Assembly (NCBI RefSeq): GCF_038751955.1
Contig: NZ_JBCEXH010000007.1
Span: 1-64,000 of the forward strand
From: Methanocalculus natronophilus
Lineage (GTDB): Archaea; Halobacteriota; Methanomicrobia; Methanomicrobiales; Methanocorpusculaceae
Direction: 5' to 3'
DNA length: 64,000 nt
In this document: piece by piece, positions 8,478-17,301 of the stretch
Numbering within the stretch: position 1 is the first letter of the stretch
How the letters are laid out: each line of letters begins with the position of its first letter
Notes under the pieces: generated by a model
Seen by the model: the letters and a program-made list of their open reading frames with translations, nothing else
What the model was told of the DNA's origin: nothing
The model's database searches: none
Made by a program: the position numbers and the translations under genes

Positions 8478-8677
8478 ATTGCCTCTGGACGGAGGAATGG
8501 ATCACGAACACCCATTATTGCCGGATCGCCTGCTAGAGCAGATCTCAGCAGGGAAAAAACAGGCAGCAACTCACCTGAGTGCTGATACGCGTAAACCATT
8601 CTGTTCAACCTCCGATGCGAAAAGCCGTGAAACACGTCTATCTGGTAGCGGATGGTGATGCCGGAACCAGAGGCAAT
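8478..8677 (-). ncRNA. candidate ~200-nt structured RNA or long 5' leader
   Basis: An 11-bp perfect inverted repeat (8478-8488 with 8667-8677) closes a 200-nt interval. Inside, three more hairpins form: 8626-8636 (CGTG/CACG), 8564-8584 (a roughly 8-bp stem with one bulge) and 8530-8551 (CTGCT/AGCAG). On the minus strand a TATA-like TTTACTTATAG (8690-8700) lies ~25 bp before the 5' arm, which fits transcription starting at the closing stem. It could be a free RNA or the leader of the coiled-coil gene. It matches no RNA family I know. Confidence 0.4.
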
Positions 8678-8792
8678 GATACGACTTTCTATAAGTAAAG
8701 GTTAAGACTGCTATTAAAACTATCGTATCTCAGGAAATGGATGCGATTTACGTGGCAAAGAACCTGAAAAGGAAAGAAAAAATGGTTTTGTA

Positions 8793-9941
8793 TTACATCA
8801 CCCAGTCAAGGAGGCTTCCTGACCGCGAGTCAGCGACACCACGTCCGGCACTCCGGGCAGGAGTGGCTGCTTCCGGCTGCCTGAGGCTGGTTGACTGAAC
8901 CGAGAAGCTTGGATGTCCTCCTAATATCTGCGGGCTCTGGACGCCTGTCATGATCGCCATCACACGCACTTTCCCTTCATAGTCGTTCCTGACGCGCGCG
9001 CCCCAGATGACGTCTGCATGTGGATCGAGTTCATAGGTAAGCTGGCTGGCAATTTCTTCTGCATCATGCAGCGTCAGATCGTTTCCTCCGGTGATGTGGA
9101 TGAGACATCCGGTTGCTCCGCGGTAGTCGATATCAAGAAGCGGGTGGTCGAGACATTCGCGGACGACACTCTCTGCCTTGTTCTGCTGCTTACTCTCTCC
9201 AACGAGCATCACGGCAAGTCCTCCCTTGCTCATTGTTGCCCGGACATCGGCATAGTCGATATTGATGAGGGAGGGTTCTGTGATCGTCTCGCTGATTCCT
9301 TTCACGGTTTCAGAGATAAGCTGGTCCATGACAGAGAATGCCTGGCCAAGCGGCAGGTTCGGGACAAAGTTTTTCAGCCTGTTGTTGTCGAGAACGATGA
9401 CCGAATCTGCAGCATTCCGGATGGATTCAAGGCCTTCCTCTGCCTTGAGCATACGCGCCTTTTCAACCTGGAACGGATAGCTTACCATTGCAACAACGAT
9501 AGCTCCCTGCTCTTTTGCAATCTGTGATACAACAGGTGCAGATCCGGTTCCGGTTCCGCCGCCCATGCCTGCGGTCACGAAGACAAGATCTGCAGATTCA
9601 AGCAGGCCTTCAAGTGTTGGCCTGGCCATCTCGGCAGCACGTCTGCCCACATCCGGGAAACCGCCTGCGCCAAGGCCTTTTGTCAATGACTTTCCAATCA
9701 GGACGCGTTTGTCAGACTGGACCATGTCAAGGTGCTGCTTGTCAGTGTTGATTGCAATCGTTTCAGCACCTGCAACCTGCATGTGGTGAAGGCGGTTTAC
9801 CGTGTTGTTCCCCGCGCCACCACACCCGATGATGACAATACGTGGATTGCCCAGCACTTCGTCGTCATCAATAATCGATGACTTCATCCGTTCTTTATCA
9901 AGTTCTGCATGTTTTAGAGCTTCATTAATAATTGTCTGCAT
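8793..9941 (-). CDS. ftsZ2: cell division protein FtsZ (FtsZ2 type)
   Basis: This is a 382-residue tubulin-superfamily GTPase that polymerises at the division site. It has the N-terminal [15 protein letters not shown] nucleotide loop (residues 37-51), the signature GGGTGTG at 127-133 and a T7-like NIDYAD at 227-232. The start ([14 protein letters not shown]) and the segment [16 protein letters not shown] resemble haloarchaeal FtsZ2 more than FtsZ1. The last ~45 residues are a variable linker ending in SLLDWVM. It lies 14 bp downstream of cdrS with a GAGGGG ribosome site, so the two form an operon, as in haloarchaea. Confidence 0.92.
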   Translation of the reverse strand: MQTIINEALKHAELDKERMKSSIIDDDEVLGNPRIVIIGCGGAGNNTVNRLHHMQVAGAETIAINTDKQHLDMVQSDKRVLIGKSLTKGLGAGGFPDVGRRAAEMARPTLEGLLESADLVFVTAGMGGGTGTGSAPVVSQIAKEQGAIVVAMVSYPFQVEKARMLKAEEGLESIRNAADSVIVLDNNRLKNFVPNLPLGQAFSVMDQLISETVKGISETITEPSLINIDYADVRATMSKGGLAVMLVGESKQQNKAESVVRECLDHPLLDIDYRGATGCLIHITGGNDLTLHDAEEIASQLTYELDPHADVIWGARVRNDYEGKVRVMAIMTGVQSPQILGGHPSFSVQSTSLRQPEAATPARSAGRGVADSRSGSLLDWVM

Positions 9942-9955
9942 TGTACAACCCCTCT

Positions 9956-10135
9956 TTACAATTGTAATGACGTGACCTGATCGCTCTCCCGCATTACCCG
10001 ATCTCCATGCTTTGAGAGGAGTTCCCGTACTGCATAGCGTACTGCTTCGGAAACTGTTGGGAACTCTCCTGCCGCAACCAGTTTATCCAGCATCTCGATC
10101 TGTTGTCTGGGCAATCGAATAGTGATCCTGTCCAT
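9956..10135 (-). CDS. cdrS: ribbon-helix-helix division regulator CdrS
   Basis: This is a 59-residue ribbon-helix-helix protein. The strand MDRITIRLP is followed by two helices ([10 protein letters not shown] and [13 protein letters not shown]), the CopG/Arc DNA-binding fold. Its position directly before ftsZ2 matches the cdrS-ftsZ2 pair of Haloferax, where CdrS is a transcription regulator of cell division. The ATG at 10135 is preceded by GGAGTGAAAA. Three TGTCTGAC-type words lie in the promoter, which suggests autoregulation. The name rests on context plus fold. Confidence 0.82.
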   Translation of the reverse strand: MDRITIRLPRQQIEMLDKLVAAGEFPTVSEAVRYAVRELLSKHGDRVMRESDQVTSLQL

Positions 10136-10144
10136 TTTTCACTC

Positions 10145-10275
10145 CTGTCAGACACTTGTCACATTTTTATATGCCATCTGTCTGACACCAAGCGCACAAT
10201 CGTCTGATCTTAGTAATCAGATGTTTGTAGATGCACTCCTATACTATATATAGGTTTCGAAATACTCTGTCTGAC
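10145..10275 (-). promoter_or_regulatory. cdrS-ftsZ2 promoter with candidate operators
   Basis: On the minus strand a TATA-like CATATAAAAA (10163-10173) lies about 30 bp before the cdrS ATG. The 9-mer TGTCTGACA occurs exactly twice in opposite orientation, at 10146-10154 (between TATA box and start codon) and 10179-10187 (just upstream of the TATA box). A third match, TGTCTGAC, is at 10268-10275. The placement brackets the promoter as an operator pair would. CdrS is the obvious candidate binder. Confidence 0.5.
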
Positions 10276-10388
10276 CTCAAAAGAGACGTATTCAGAACGC
10301 TTTTATCCCAAACAATACAAAATAAATTGAGTATGCGCTATCCAGTTTTCTCTGTCAGCCACACCTCTTCTGCCGGGTGGTATCCCGC

Positions 10389-11396
10389 ATGACACTTCGT
10401 CACCCCCCAGGGAGACAGACTCATGGCGGATTTATCAGAAGGCTCCGTTCCAGGGGAGAACATACAGAAATAACCGACTTCAGCGCAAGCTTAAATCCCT
10501 TCCCCCCACAATGTGACTGGAATCCTCTGTCATGTGATATCAGTGATTATCCGGATGATACCTACACACTACTCAAAGAGACGATCGGCAGGGCGTATTC
10601 CCGGGATCCATCCGAGATCGCAGTCGGCAATGGGTCAGTTGAGCTGATCAGGGTGTATGCCCAGGTCATGCTTGGCCCGGGAAAAACGGCATTCATAGAG
10701 CAGCCGACATTTGGTGAGTATATCCAGTCAGTCATCCTCGCGGGAGGATCTGTTACTGACAACCCCTCTGGTGAGGCATCTGTCAGATACCTCTGCAATC
10801 CAAACAACCCAACAGGACTTTTGAAGAAGAAAGAAGAGATCATGGCAGTCCTCTCTGAATGCAACAGTACAGGCTCTGCTCTCTTCCTGGATGAAGCATT
10901 CATCGATCTCTCTGATCCTGACCAGAGCCTGGCAAAAACCCGGGACCCGGATCTCTTTGTCCTCCAGTCGCTGACAAAATCATTTGCTGTACCCGGAATC
11001 CGGTTTGGCTTTGGTTTTGGGGATCCGCTTTTAATTGATGCCATCGAGAAGACCCGCCCACCATGGACTGTCAACCGGTATGCCGAGACGTTTGCCATTG
11101 AAGCTCTCTCTCACCTTCCGGAACTTGGGGAATCAAGAAGAAAAATTGCAGCTGAGCGGGAGTACCTTGCCGACTCTCTCCAATCACTTGGGTATTCCCC
11201 CCATCCCTCCCACACAAACTATATTCTTGTTGATACCGGAAAAGACGCAGGCGATCTCACAGAGAGGCTGTTGTCAATGGGTGTTCTTGTGCGCGACTGT
11301 ACATCATTTGGACTTGTGGAGACCATCCGTGTTGCTGTCAGAACGCGGGAGGAGAACCGGATTCTTATTGAGGCACTGGCTGCATGCGCGTATTGA
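10389..11396 (+). CDS. cobD: threonine-phosphate decarboxylase CobD-like aminotransferase
   Basis: This is a fold-type I PLP enzyme of ~335 residues related to histidinol-phosphate aminotransferase. The PLP lysine is in SLTKSFAVPGIRFG, with the upstream NPNNPTG and DEAF motifs intact. It overlaps cobY by 13 bp, so the likely reaction is L-threonine-3-phosphate to (R)-1-amino-2-propanol phosphate, the cobamide linker. I prefer ATG 10389, which has GGGTGG upstream, over the GTG at 10377. An aminotransferase role in histidine synthesis cannot be excluded. Confidence 0.78.
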   Translation: MTLRHPPGRQTHGGFIRRLRSRGEHTEITDFSASLNPFPPQCDWNPLSCDISDYPDDTYTLLKETIGRAYSRDPSEIAVGNGSVELIRVYAQVMLGPGKTAFIEQPTFGEYIQSVILAGGSVTDNPSGEASVRYLCNPNNPTGLLKKKEEIMAVLSECNSTGSALFLDEAFIDLSDPDQSLAKTRDPDLFVLQSLTKSFAVPGIRFGFGFGDPLLIDAIEKTRPPWTVNRYAETFAIEALSHLPELGESRRKIAAEREYLADSLQSLGYSPHPSHTNYILVDTGKDAGDLTERLLSMGVLVRDCTSFGLVETIRVAVRTREENRILIEALAACAY

Positions 11397-12010
11397 TTAT
11401 GGCAGGCGGGGAAGGATCCCGCCTGAATATGGGAGAGAAGCCGCTCGTCCGAATCGCGGATAAACCAATGATAAGCTGGGTTATCGATGCCTATATCGGG
11501 GCTGGGTGTGACCCGGTCGTTATAACCTCACGGAAGACCCCGTATACACAAAACTGGTGCAGGGCAAACAGTATCCCGTTTGTCTCCACCCATGGCAGGG
11601 GCTATCTTGAGGATCTCTCTCTGGCTGTTCTGACCCTGGAAGAGACAGGCCCGTTCTTCACTTCCGTTTCTGACATACCATGCCTTCGTGCCGATACGAT
11701 ATGCGCGATCCGGGATGCCTATCAACAATCAGGGAAGGAAGCCTGCTCTACGTGGATTCCAGTAGTGCTCTGTCAGAGATTTGGGACAGAACCGCGCTAC
11801 CAGGATGATATTGATGGTATACCAGCCAGCCCTGCCGGGATCAATATACTGCATGGCTCCTGTATGGGCAGTGAACAGGATGAATTGAAGCTTCTCCTCC
11901 AGGAACAGGGGCTTGTCTTTAATGTGAATACCCAGTCCGAACTGGCACTCATCGAAGAACACTTCCATTCGGTTATGAACGAGCATCCATCTGCATCACC
12001 GTTTTCATAA
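11384..12010 (+). CDS. cobY: adenosylcobinamide-phosphate guanylyltransferase CobY-like
   Basis: This 208-residue nucleotidyltransferase opens with IMAGGEGSRL (residues ~5-14) and EKPLVRI, the GTP-binding signature of the MobA/CobY superfamily. VSDIP near residue 92 is the metal-binding region. Archaea use CobY instead of CobU to activate adenosylcobinamide phosphate with GTP. The overlap with cobD supports that job. The length is close to other archaeal CobY proteins. Confidence 0.8.
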   Translation: MRVLIMAGGEGSRLNMGEKPLVRIADKPMISWVIDAYIGAGCDPVVITSRKTPYTQNWCRANSIPFVSTHGRGYLEDLSLAVLTLEETGPFFTSVSDIPCLRADTICAIRDAYQQSGKEACSTWIPVVLCQRFGTEPRYQDDIDGIPASPAGINILHGSCMGSEQDELKLLLQEQGLVFNVNTQSELALIEEHFHSVMNEHPSASPFS

Positions 12011-12071
12011 AAAACTATAATCGGATTGGATAGTCAGAATACATATATCGAACTCTGCTGAATAGTTAGGT

Positions 12072-13298
12072 ATGGACCATTTGCGGGAGATGGAGCTCGA
12101 GGGCCATATCATTGACTCCGGCATCATGACACGGGTATTTGACCGTGTTATGGATATGGGCGGGGATTTTGAGATTATTACCTTTGAAGTTGGGAAAAGA
12201 AAAGCTGATACCAGTTATGCCCGTCTGGAGATCTCAGCAGCAACCGAGGAGAAACTTGACCAGATCGCCAGTGAACTGCACCGCTATGGTGCACGGCTGA
12301 TTGAGGCAGACACCATACGGCTTGTGGCAGCAGAAGCCGATCGTGTGGTTCCAAAGGGGTTTTACTCAACGACCAATCATCCGACCTCTCTCTGGTATAA
12401 TGATGAATGGATCCCTGTTGAGAATATCGAGATGGACTGCATTCTTGTTGTAGATCCAGCAACACAGCGGGCATTCTGCACGCCCCTCTCAAAACTGCGG
12501 AGAGGCGACTGTGTTGTTATCGGGGAGAAAGGTGTCAGGGTCGTCTACCCGGAGCGCCCGCGCGAAACCGGTATGTTTGAGTTCATGCATGGCCAGGTTT
12601 CATCAGAGCGCCCCAGTGAAACCATTGTCAAAAAGATCGCAGATGAGCTTCTCAAGGTGAAGGAGAAGGGCCTGAAGGTTGCACTTGTCGGAGGCCCTGC
12701 CATTGTTCATACGGGAGCAGGCGAGGCTCTTGCAGCCCTGATCCGTGAAGGATATATTGACGTACTCTTCAGTGGCAACGCCCTTGCCACCCATGATATC
12801 GAATATAACCTCTTTGGCACGTCACTTGGCATGGATCTCAAGACAGGGGATCTCATCACGGGAGGCCATAAACACCATATTTATGCGATAAGTGAAGTGA
12901 TGCGTGCCGGATCGATACCAGAAGCGGTTGAGCATGGCATCATCACTGGCGGCATCATGTATGAATGTGTCCGGTCAGGGATTCCGTATGTGCTTGCCGG
13001 CTCAATCCGGGACGACGGGCCCCTGCCTGATGTGATCACCGATGTGGTACAGGCGCAGGACGCGATGAGGGAGCATATCGGTGAATGCGGAATGGTGCTC
13101 ATGATCGGCACCCTTCTCCATTCCGTTGCTGTCGGCAACAGCCTCCCGTCCTATGTGAAGACGATCTGTGTCGATATCAATCCCGCATCAGTGACAAAAC
13201 TGATGGATCGGGGTACAACCCAGGCGATTGGTGTGGTTTCAGATGCTGGATCCTTTATTCCTGCCCTCCACAGGGCACTGAACCAGAGTCGGGAATAG
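12072..13298 (+). CDS. TIGR00300 / LOR-SDH-like protein, archaeal ornithine cyclodeaminase type
   Basis: This 408-residue protein belongs to the archaeal TIGR00300 family. The N-terminal ~90 residues are the LOR/SDH-like domain (MELEGHIIDSGIM). The C-terminal part has a dinucleotide-binding region (KVALVGGPAIVHTGAG) and FSGNALATHDIE. In Methanococcus a member was reported as an ornithine cyclodeaminase making proline, unrelated to the mu-crystallin type. The substrate here is inferred. It stands alone, with a TATA-like ATACATATAT about 25 bp before its start. Confidence 0.78.
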   Translation: MDHLREMELEGHIIDSGIMTRVFDRVMDMGGDFEIITFEVGKRKADTSYARLEISAATEEKLDQIASELHRYGARLIEADTIRLVAAEADRVVPKGFYSTTNHPTSLWYNDEWIPVENIEMDCILVVDPATQRAFCTPLSKLRRGDCVVIGEKGVRVVYPERPRETGMFEFMHGQVSSERPSETIVKKIADELLKVKEKGLKVALVGGPAIVHTGAGEALAALIREGYIDVLFSGNALATHDIEYNLFGTSLGMDLKTGDLITGGHKHHIYAISEVMRAGSIPEAVEHGIITGGIMYECVRSGIPYVLAGSIRDDGPLPDVITDVVQAQDAMREHIGECGMVLMIGTLLHSVAVGNSLPSYVKTICVDINPASVTKLMDRGTTQAIGVVSDAGSFIPALHRALNQSRE

Positions 13299-13308
13299 GC
13301 GGGACGGG

Positions 13309-14304
13309 CTACCGGGTGAGTGGCATACACCAGGGCTTTTCATGCAGAAGGACATATTCCCACTCCTCCCTGCACCTGCATTCTTTTTCAAAGACCTGCT
13401 GCAGAAGACGCCGGTCAAAGCTAAGGGAATAGTCGTCAAGTGCTTTTTTGATATCATAATCACAGGTTCCGCAATTATGCGGCCCGCGTATAAAACCGCC
13501 ACCGACGGGATCGCAGCTGACCCGTTCATCAGACTGGAGGAGAACCATAAGTGCGCTCCAGAGGTACGGGGGGCGGTATGCCCCTCTCTTCCAGTAATAC
13601 TCAAGTTCAGTTCTCTTCTGAACAGTACAGAGATTCATTGAAATGAGGTCGCTATAGGGCGCGCAATCTGCAATAGATCTCTTCATGTCGTTGACTGCCT
13701 CCTGTTCGGTGAGGAAGAGCGGTTTCATCATCAGGTAGGACTTGACGCCAACACCATGGTCATGTGCAACAGTGGATGCCCTGATAAAGTCTGCAAAAGA
13801 GAAGCCTTTCTCAATAGACTTCTCACGTATCCGGTCATCTGACGTCTCCAGCCCCATTGCGACATAGAGCGGCATCTGGTGATCTCCTGTATCAATGAGA
13901 TCAGAGAACCTGCTGATCTCATCGCTGGTGACATACTCCGGACGGGTTTCGGCGATAACAATCTTTCCTTTCATCAGGCTTCCAAGACGGTCCCGAACTG
14001 CTGAGGGCACCTCAACGCTGTCAAAGAAACTGCCGGATGTGAAGATTTTTACAATATCGTACTCTTCAGATCGATACTCCTCCTCAACCCATTGTACCTG
14101 GGCAAGCATCTTCCGTGTGAGCTCATCCTTGTCTATGGCATGGTATCGTTCAAACCGGTACCCGCACATCCTGCACCGGTTATAGCGGCAACCGCCTGAT
14201 TTCAGGATGATAGTCAGGCTTTTTCCAATGTCGCTTCCAATTCTGTCCTTCCCCATCCATGCGGCGAGGGGTTTTTCAACTGCCCGGGATACCATTAAAA
14301 CCAT
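13309..14304 (-). CDS. archaeosine biosynthesis radical SAM protein RaSEA
   Basis: This 331-residue radical SAM protein belongs to the COG1244/TIGR01210 type. The cluster-binding motif is GCRYNRCRMCGY (Cys39, Cys44, Cys47). It is followed by TSGSFFDSVEVP and ETRPEYV, both typical of RaSEA, and the C-terminal CxxC pair in HNCGTCDYD. RaSEA acts with ArcS to convert preQ0-lysine-modified tRNA to archaeosine. The gene runs toward the preceding one (10-bp gap) and is divergent from the secreted-protein gene, only 20 bp away. Confidence 0.85.
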   Translation of the reverse strand: MVLMVSRAVEKPLAAWMGKDRIGSDIGKSLTIILKSGGCRYNRCRMCGYRFERYHAIDKDELTRKMLAQVQWVEEEYRSEEYDIVKIFTSGSFFDSVEVPSAVRDRLGSLMKGKIVIAETRPEYVTSDEISRFSDLIDTGDHQMPLYVAMGLETSDDRIREKSIEKGFSFADFIRASTVAHDHGVGVKSYLMMKPLFLTEQEAVNDMKRSIADCAPYSDLISMNLCTVQKRTELEYYWKRGAYRPPYLWSALMVLLQSDERVSCDPVGGGFIRGPHNCGTCDYDIKKALDDYSLSFDRRLLQQVFEKECRCREEWEYVLLHEKPWCMPLTR

Positions 14305-14324
14305 ATACTGATGATATCTCGATC

Positions 14325-15428
14325 ATGAAAAAGGTCGCACTGATAGTACTACTGCTCTTCTTCTTCTCTGTGGCCACAGCAGAAGCGTACTCGTTCCAGT
14401 TCCTGGGAGCACCACGGGATACGGGGAGCCTGACAGGGAATGTTGGTGATCCGCTTCTGATCGAGGCGAGATCGCCAAACATCCCTTCTGGTATCACCAT
14501 GACTCTGCGGGTCACCGGTCCTTCACGCTATCATTATACCGCACAGATGGTTGTTCAGGATGAAGGGTATTTCAGTCACCAGTTTGAGACGCTCGGCCTG
14601 CAAGAGGGAAGATACCGGTTTGAGGTACATAGTTCGCCGGATTATCCACTCGGTGGTATGAGAAACTGGTTTGAGCTCAGCCTCGTGGACAGATCCCTCT
14701 TTCTCAGGATGCTCTCTCCTCTGCAGCAGGAGTATGATGGCTGGCTCTCGGTTAACGGGATGATTGATGAACACGGGGCTGCCGGTGTTGAACTGACAGT
14801 TACTGGCCCGTCAGGCAACTACTTCGGCCCGCGCTATATCGCAACCGATCCCATGGGCCGCTTCTACCAGTCGGTGCAGATTGACCGGGCCGGCACATAT
14901 ACTGCCACCATCGCTGATAGAAGAGGGACTATAGGGATCGTCACATTTAACGTATTCCATGAAGAGAAAACACCAGTCCCAACTCCCATATCGCCGCCAT
15001 CAGAGGCGGTCAAGTCCGCATCCGCGTATGCGTCGCGTGATAGCCCTGCGCATTTTGTTGTCCAGACGGGAACGGGTCCTGTTACCCTCAGCACCTCGGT
15101 GGGTATAGACTGGGTGCTTGAGTATATCGATGAATCAGGTACATTGCATGTTGTTCATGAGGCTGGATCAGACAAAGCCGAGCGGGTGACATTCACCGGG
15201 AGTGGTGGACGGGTCTATGTGCGGGCATATCCGGATGGTACAGACGAGGGAAGATTCCATCTCTATGGGCAGAACGTCGTCTCATTAACCTCCAGCACCG
15301 CCCCGGCAGATCGGTTCCCGGAACTCCGGCCGCCTGAACATACTCCTGCTGAAGAATCTCCCGCGCCCGTGCTCCTCCCTCTTCTTGCACTGGCTGTATT
15401 GATCGGATTTCGGGCATCCCGCCCATAA
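14325..15428 (+). CDS. secreted surface protein with C-terminal membrane anchor
   Basis: This 367-residue protein is not a recognised family. It starts MKKVALIVLLLFFFSV followed by ATAEA, a clear signal peptide. The body is beta-rich with two Ig-like stretches (~30-125 and ~130-220) and then a Pro-rich linker. The C terminus (APVLLPLLALAVLIGF plus RASRP) is a membrane anchor with a short basic tail. It is probably displayed on the cell surface. I chose ATG 14325 because the signal peptide starts there. Its promoter must overlap that of RaSEA. Confidence 0.75.
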   Translation: MKKVALIVLLLFFFSVATAEAYSFQFLGAPRDTGSLTGNVGDPLLIEARSPNIPSGITMTLRVTGPSRYHYTAQMVVQDEGYFSHQFETLGLQEGRYRFEVHSSPDYPLGGMRNWFELSLVDRSLFLRMLSPLQQEYDGWLSVNGMIDEHGAAGVELTVTGPSGNYFGPRYIATDPMGRFYQSVQIDRAGTYTATIADRRGTIGIVTFNVFHEEKTPVPTPISPPSEAVKSASAYASRDSPAHFVVQTGTGPVTLSTSVGIDWVLEYIDESGTLHVVHEAGSDKAERVTFTGSGGRVYVRAYPDGTDEGRFHLYGQNVVSLTSSTAPADRFPELRPPEHTPAEESPAPVLLPLLALAVLIGFRASRP

Positions 15429-15461
15429 TCTCTTATTTGTCCAGAACCAATACATAGAAGG

Positions 15462-15544
15462 GCCGGGGTAGTCTAGTCCGGAAAGGCGGTGGCCTTGAAA
15501 GCCACTGGTGTCTCACCTCGGGAGTTCAAATCTCCCCCCCGGCG
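15462..15544 (+). tRNA. tRNA-Ser (TGA)
   Basis: A full cloverleaf folds. The acceptor GCCGGGG pairs with CCCCGGC and the discriminator is G15544. The anticodon stem GTGGC/GCCAC has loop CTTGAAA, giving anticodon TGA. The long variable arm is typical of serine tRNAs and the T arm is GGGAG-TTCAAAT-CTCCC. CCA is not encoded. Confidence 0.93.
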
Positions 15545-15622
15545 CTCTGAATTCTTTTCAAAACAGATATTCTGGATCCTTTTGGTCATGGAATAAAAAA
15601 GTGAAGTAGTTCTGTTGTTTGC

Positions 15623-16483
15623 TTACCGGTTCGCCTTCGTCTCTTCTTCTGCCTTGAGCAGGTCAATTAAGGGCGTCTCCCGTCTCCCCGGGACAACCCG
15701 GCGGATAAACTCCTCGATCCTCACCCGTTCGCTGATATCGCGGATGGCAAGCACCGCCCCATAGATTGTATCCTCATCGTCATGGATTCGGGCGGCAGTG
15801 TACTCCACATATCGTCTTGTTCCATCTTTTGCCACAAGAACAAGCTTATCTTCAGATGTTATCGTATCCTCGGTCAAAAGTGCATTCTCTATAGGATCGG
15901 CAGCTTCAGTGCTGGTATCCTCTGACTCTATTGCAAGAATCCGTGAAGCCGGCTGCATGATCGCCTCTTCTGCGGCAACCCCGGTCAGCTCTTCTGCAAC
16001 CGGGTTCATGAATTTCACCCGCCCCGCAGTGTCGGTTGCGATGATTCCCTCTCCAATGCTATTGATCATCGTCTGGATCCAGCGATCACTTTCACGGATT
16101 TTCTTCTCCATTGCGGCTTTATGAAGCGCGATCTCAATGACACTGATCACATTCGGCTCTTCAAACGGCTTCAGGATATATCCATATGGCTCGGTCAGTT
16201 TTGCCCGATCAATGGTGCTCCTGTCAGCATATGCGGTCAGATAGACGATCGGAATCCCCATCTCTTCCTTAATGATGCCTGAAGCGGTGATGCCGTCCAT
16301 CTCACCTTTCAGCACGATATCCATAATAATGATATCGGGTTTGTGCTGCCGTATCTTTTCAATTGCCTCTTCAGCGTAGCTCGAGATGCCCAGGACGCTA
16401 TAGCCTCGTGACTGCAGGCGTCTCTGTAAGTCCATGGCAACGATCGATTCATCCTCTACAATCCATACCCGGGGTTCTGCCAT
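15623..16483 (-). CDS. response regulator with PAS domain
   Basis: This is a 286-residue two-domain signalling protein. Residues 1-120 are a receiver domain (WIVEDES, IIIMDIVL with the phosphoacceptor Asp, YLTAYAD, YILKPFE). Residues ~135-250 are a PAS domain ending in AVLAIRDISERV. There is no DNA-binding or kinase domain, a common layout in methanogens. I start it at 16483, where GGAGG precedes the ATG and the receiver domain begins at once. A longer frame upstream has no family similarity. Confidence 0.85.
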   Translation of the reverse strand: MAEPRVWIVEDESIVAMDLQRRLQSRGYSVLGISSYAEEAIEKIRQHKPDIIIMDIVLKGEMDGITASGIIKEEMGIPIVYLTAYADRSTIDRAKLTEPYGYILKPFEEPNVISVIEIALHKAAMEKKIRESDRWIQTMINSIGEGIIATDTAGRVKFMNPVAEELTGVAAEEAIMQPASRILAIESEDTSTEAADPIENALLTEDTITSEDKLVLVAKDGTRRYVEYTAARIHDDEDTIYGAVLAIRDISERVRIEEFIRRVVPGRRETPLIDLLKAEEETKANR

Positions 16484-16738
16484 CTGCCTGTTCCTCCACG
16501 TAAATGATAGTAGTGATCTGCAGGTTATATATAATATACCGGGTTCTTGCGGAAGCGTAGCCGGGAAACTCCGGATATGGTCTCTCTCAAAAACCAGAGA
16601 GCAGCTTCTGCATCTTCTCTCAGAAATTGGGCTATCGTCTCCCACTTTGGAGGGGTGTCCGGATGAAGCCAGGCACCCAGGCACCATTCGTACTCTTTAT
16701 CAGATCAGGATGCCTAAAAAGATCCTGAGGAATGATTC

Positions 16739-16963
16739 ATGTGTATCGCAGTACCTGCAGAGGTAATTGAGATCAGAGACGGCAACATCGGTCTTGTCGA
16801 CTTTGGTGATCTCCAGCATGAAGTCAGGCTCGATCTCGTTGATGTAAAAGTCGGGGAATTCGTCCTTGTCCATGTTGGATTTGCCATACAGCGACTTTCC
16901 CGTGAAGAAGGGCTTGAGACCCGCGAGCTGTTCCGGCAGGTCTATGAGGCCATGGGATCCTGA
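16739..16963 (+). CDS. hypC: hydrogenase maturation chaperone HypC
   Basis: This 74-residue HypC/HupF protein begins MCIAVPAEV, with the essential Cys2 that holds the Fe(CN)2CO group. HypC passes this group with HypD to the hydrogenase large subunit. A GAGGA ribosome site lies upstream. The stop codon overlaps the hypA start (TGATG), so hypC, hypA, hypE and pyrC form one tight operon. hypB, hypD and hypF are not in the window. Confidence 0.93.
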   Translation: MCIAVPAEVIEIRDGNIGLVDFGDLQHEVRLDLVDVKVGEFVLVHVGFAIQRLSREEGLETRELFRQVYEAMGS

Positions 16964-17301
16964 TGCATGAATATAGCATAGCATACGATATTTACGCAAC
17001 AGCCCGAAGAACTGCCCTTGATCATAATGCAACAGCAGTACATACAATCAATGTGACATTTGGGGAACTGGCCATGGTCAATCCCGAGCAGGTCTCATTT
17101 CTCTTTTCTGCCATAGCAGAAGATGATGAGATCATGAGCGGTGCGACGCTTGTCTGTGAGACAGAGCCCCCCAGCACAACCTGTTCATGCGGGTATGCCG
17201 GAACTGAGATTTATGTCTGCCCGGATTGTGGAAAGCTCCCGTCGCTTGTCTCTGGAAAAGAGATAGTCGTAAAGAACATAGAGATAGATTCTGGTGAATA
17301 A
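16963..17301 (+). CDS. hypA: hydrogenase nickel insertion protein HypA
   Basis: This is a 112-residue HypA. It begins MHEYSIAYDI, so His2 is the nickel ligand, and the zinc site has two Cys pairs (CSCGYAG and CPDCG). It delivers nickel to [NiFe] hydrogenase large subunits such as MbhL, encoded farther along this window. It overlaps hypC and hypE by one base each, which suggests coupled translation. Confidence 0.93.
   Translation: MHEYSIAYDIYATARRTALDHNATAVHTINVTFGELAMVNPEQVSFLFSAIAEDDEIMSGATLVCETEPPSTTCSCGYAGTEIYVCPDCGKLPSLVSGKEIVVKNIEIDSGE

Noticed and set aside
8595-8612. AACAGAA-type word resembling RNase P conserved region V inside the 8478-8677 RNA
   Set aside because: The other RNase P conserved regions are missing and the word lies in the wrong part of the molecule.
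8453-8635. Minus-strand 60-codon frame ending in the coiled-coil gene start
   Set aside because: It has no ribosome site, no recognisable domain, and lies within the paired RNA interval.
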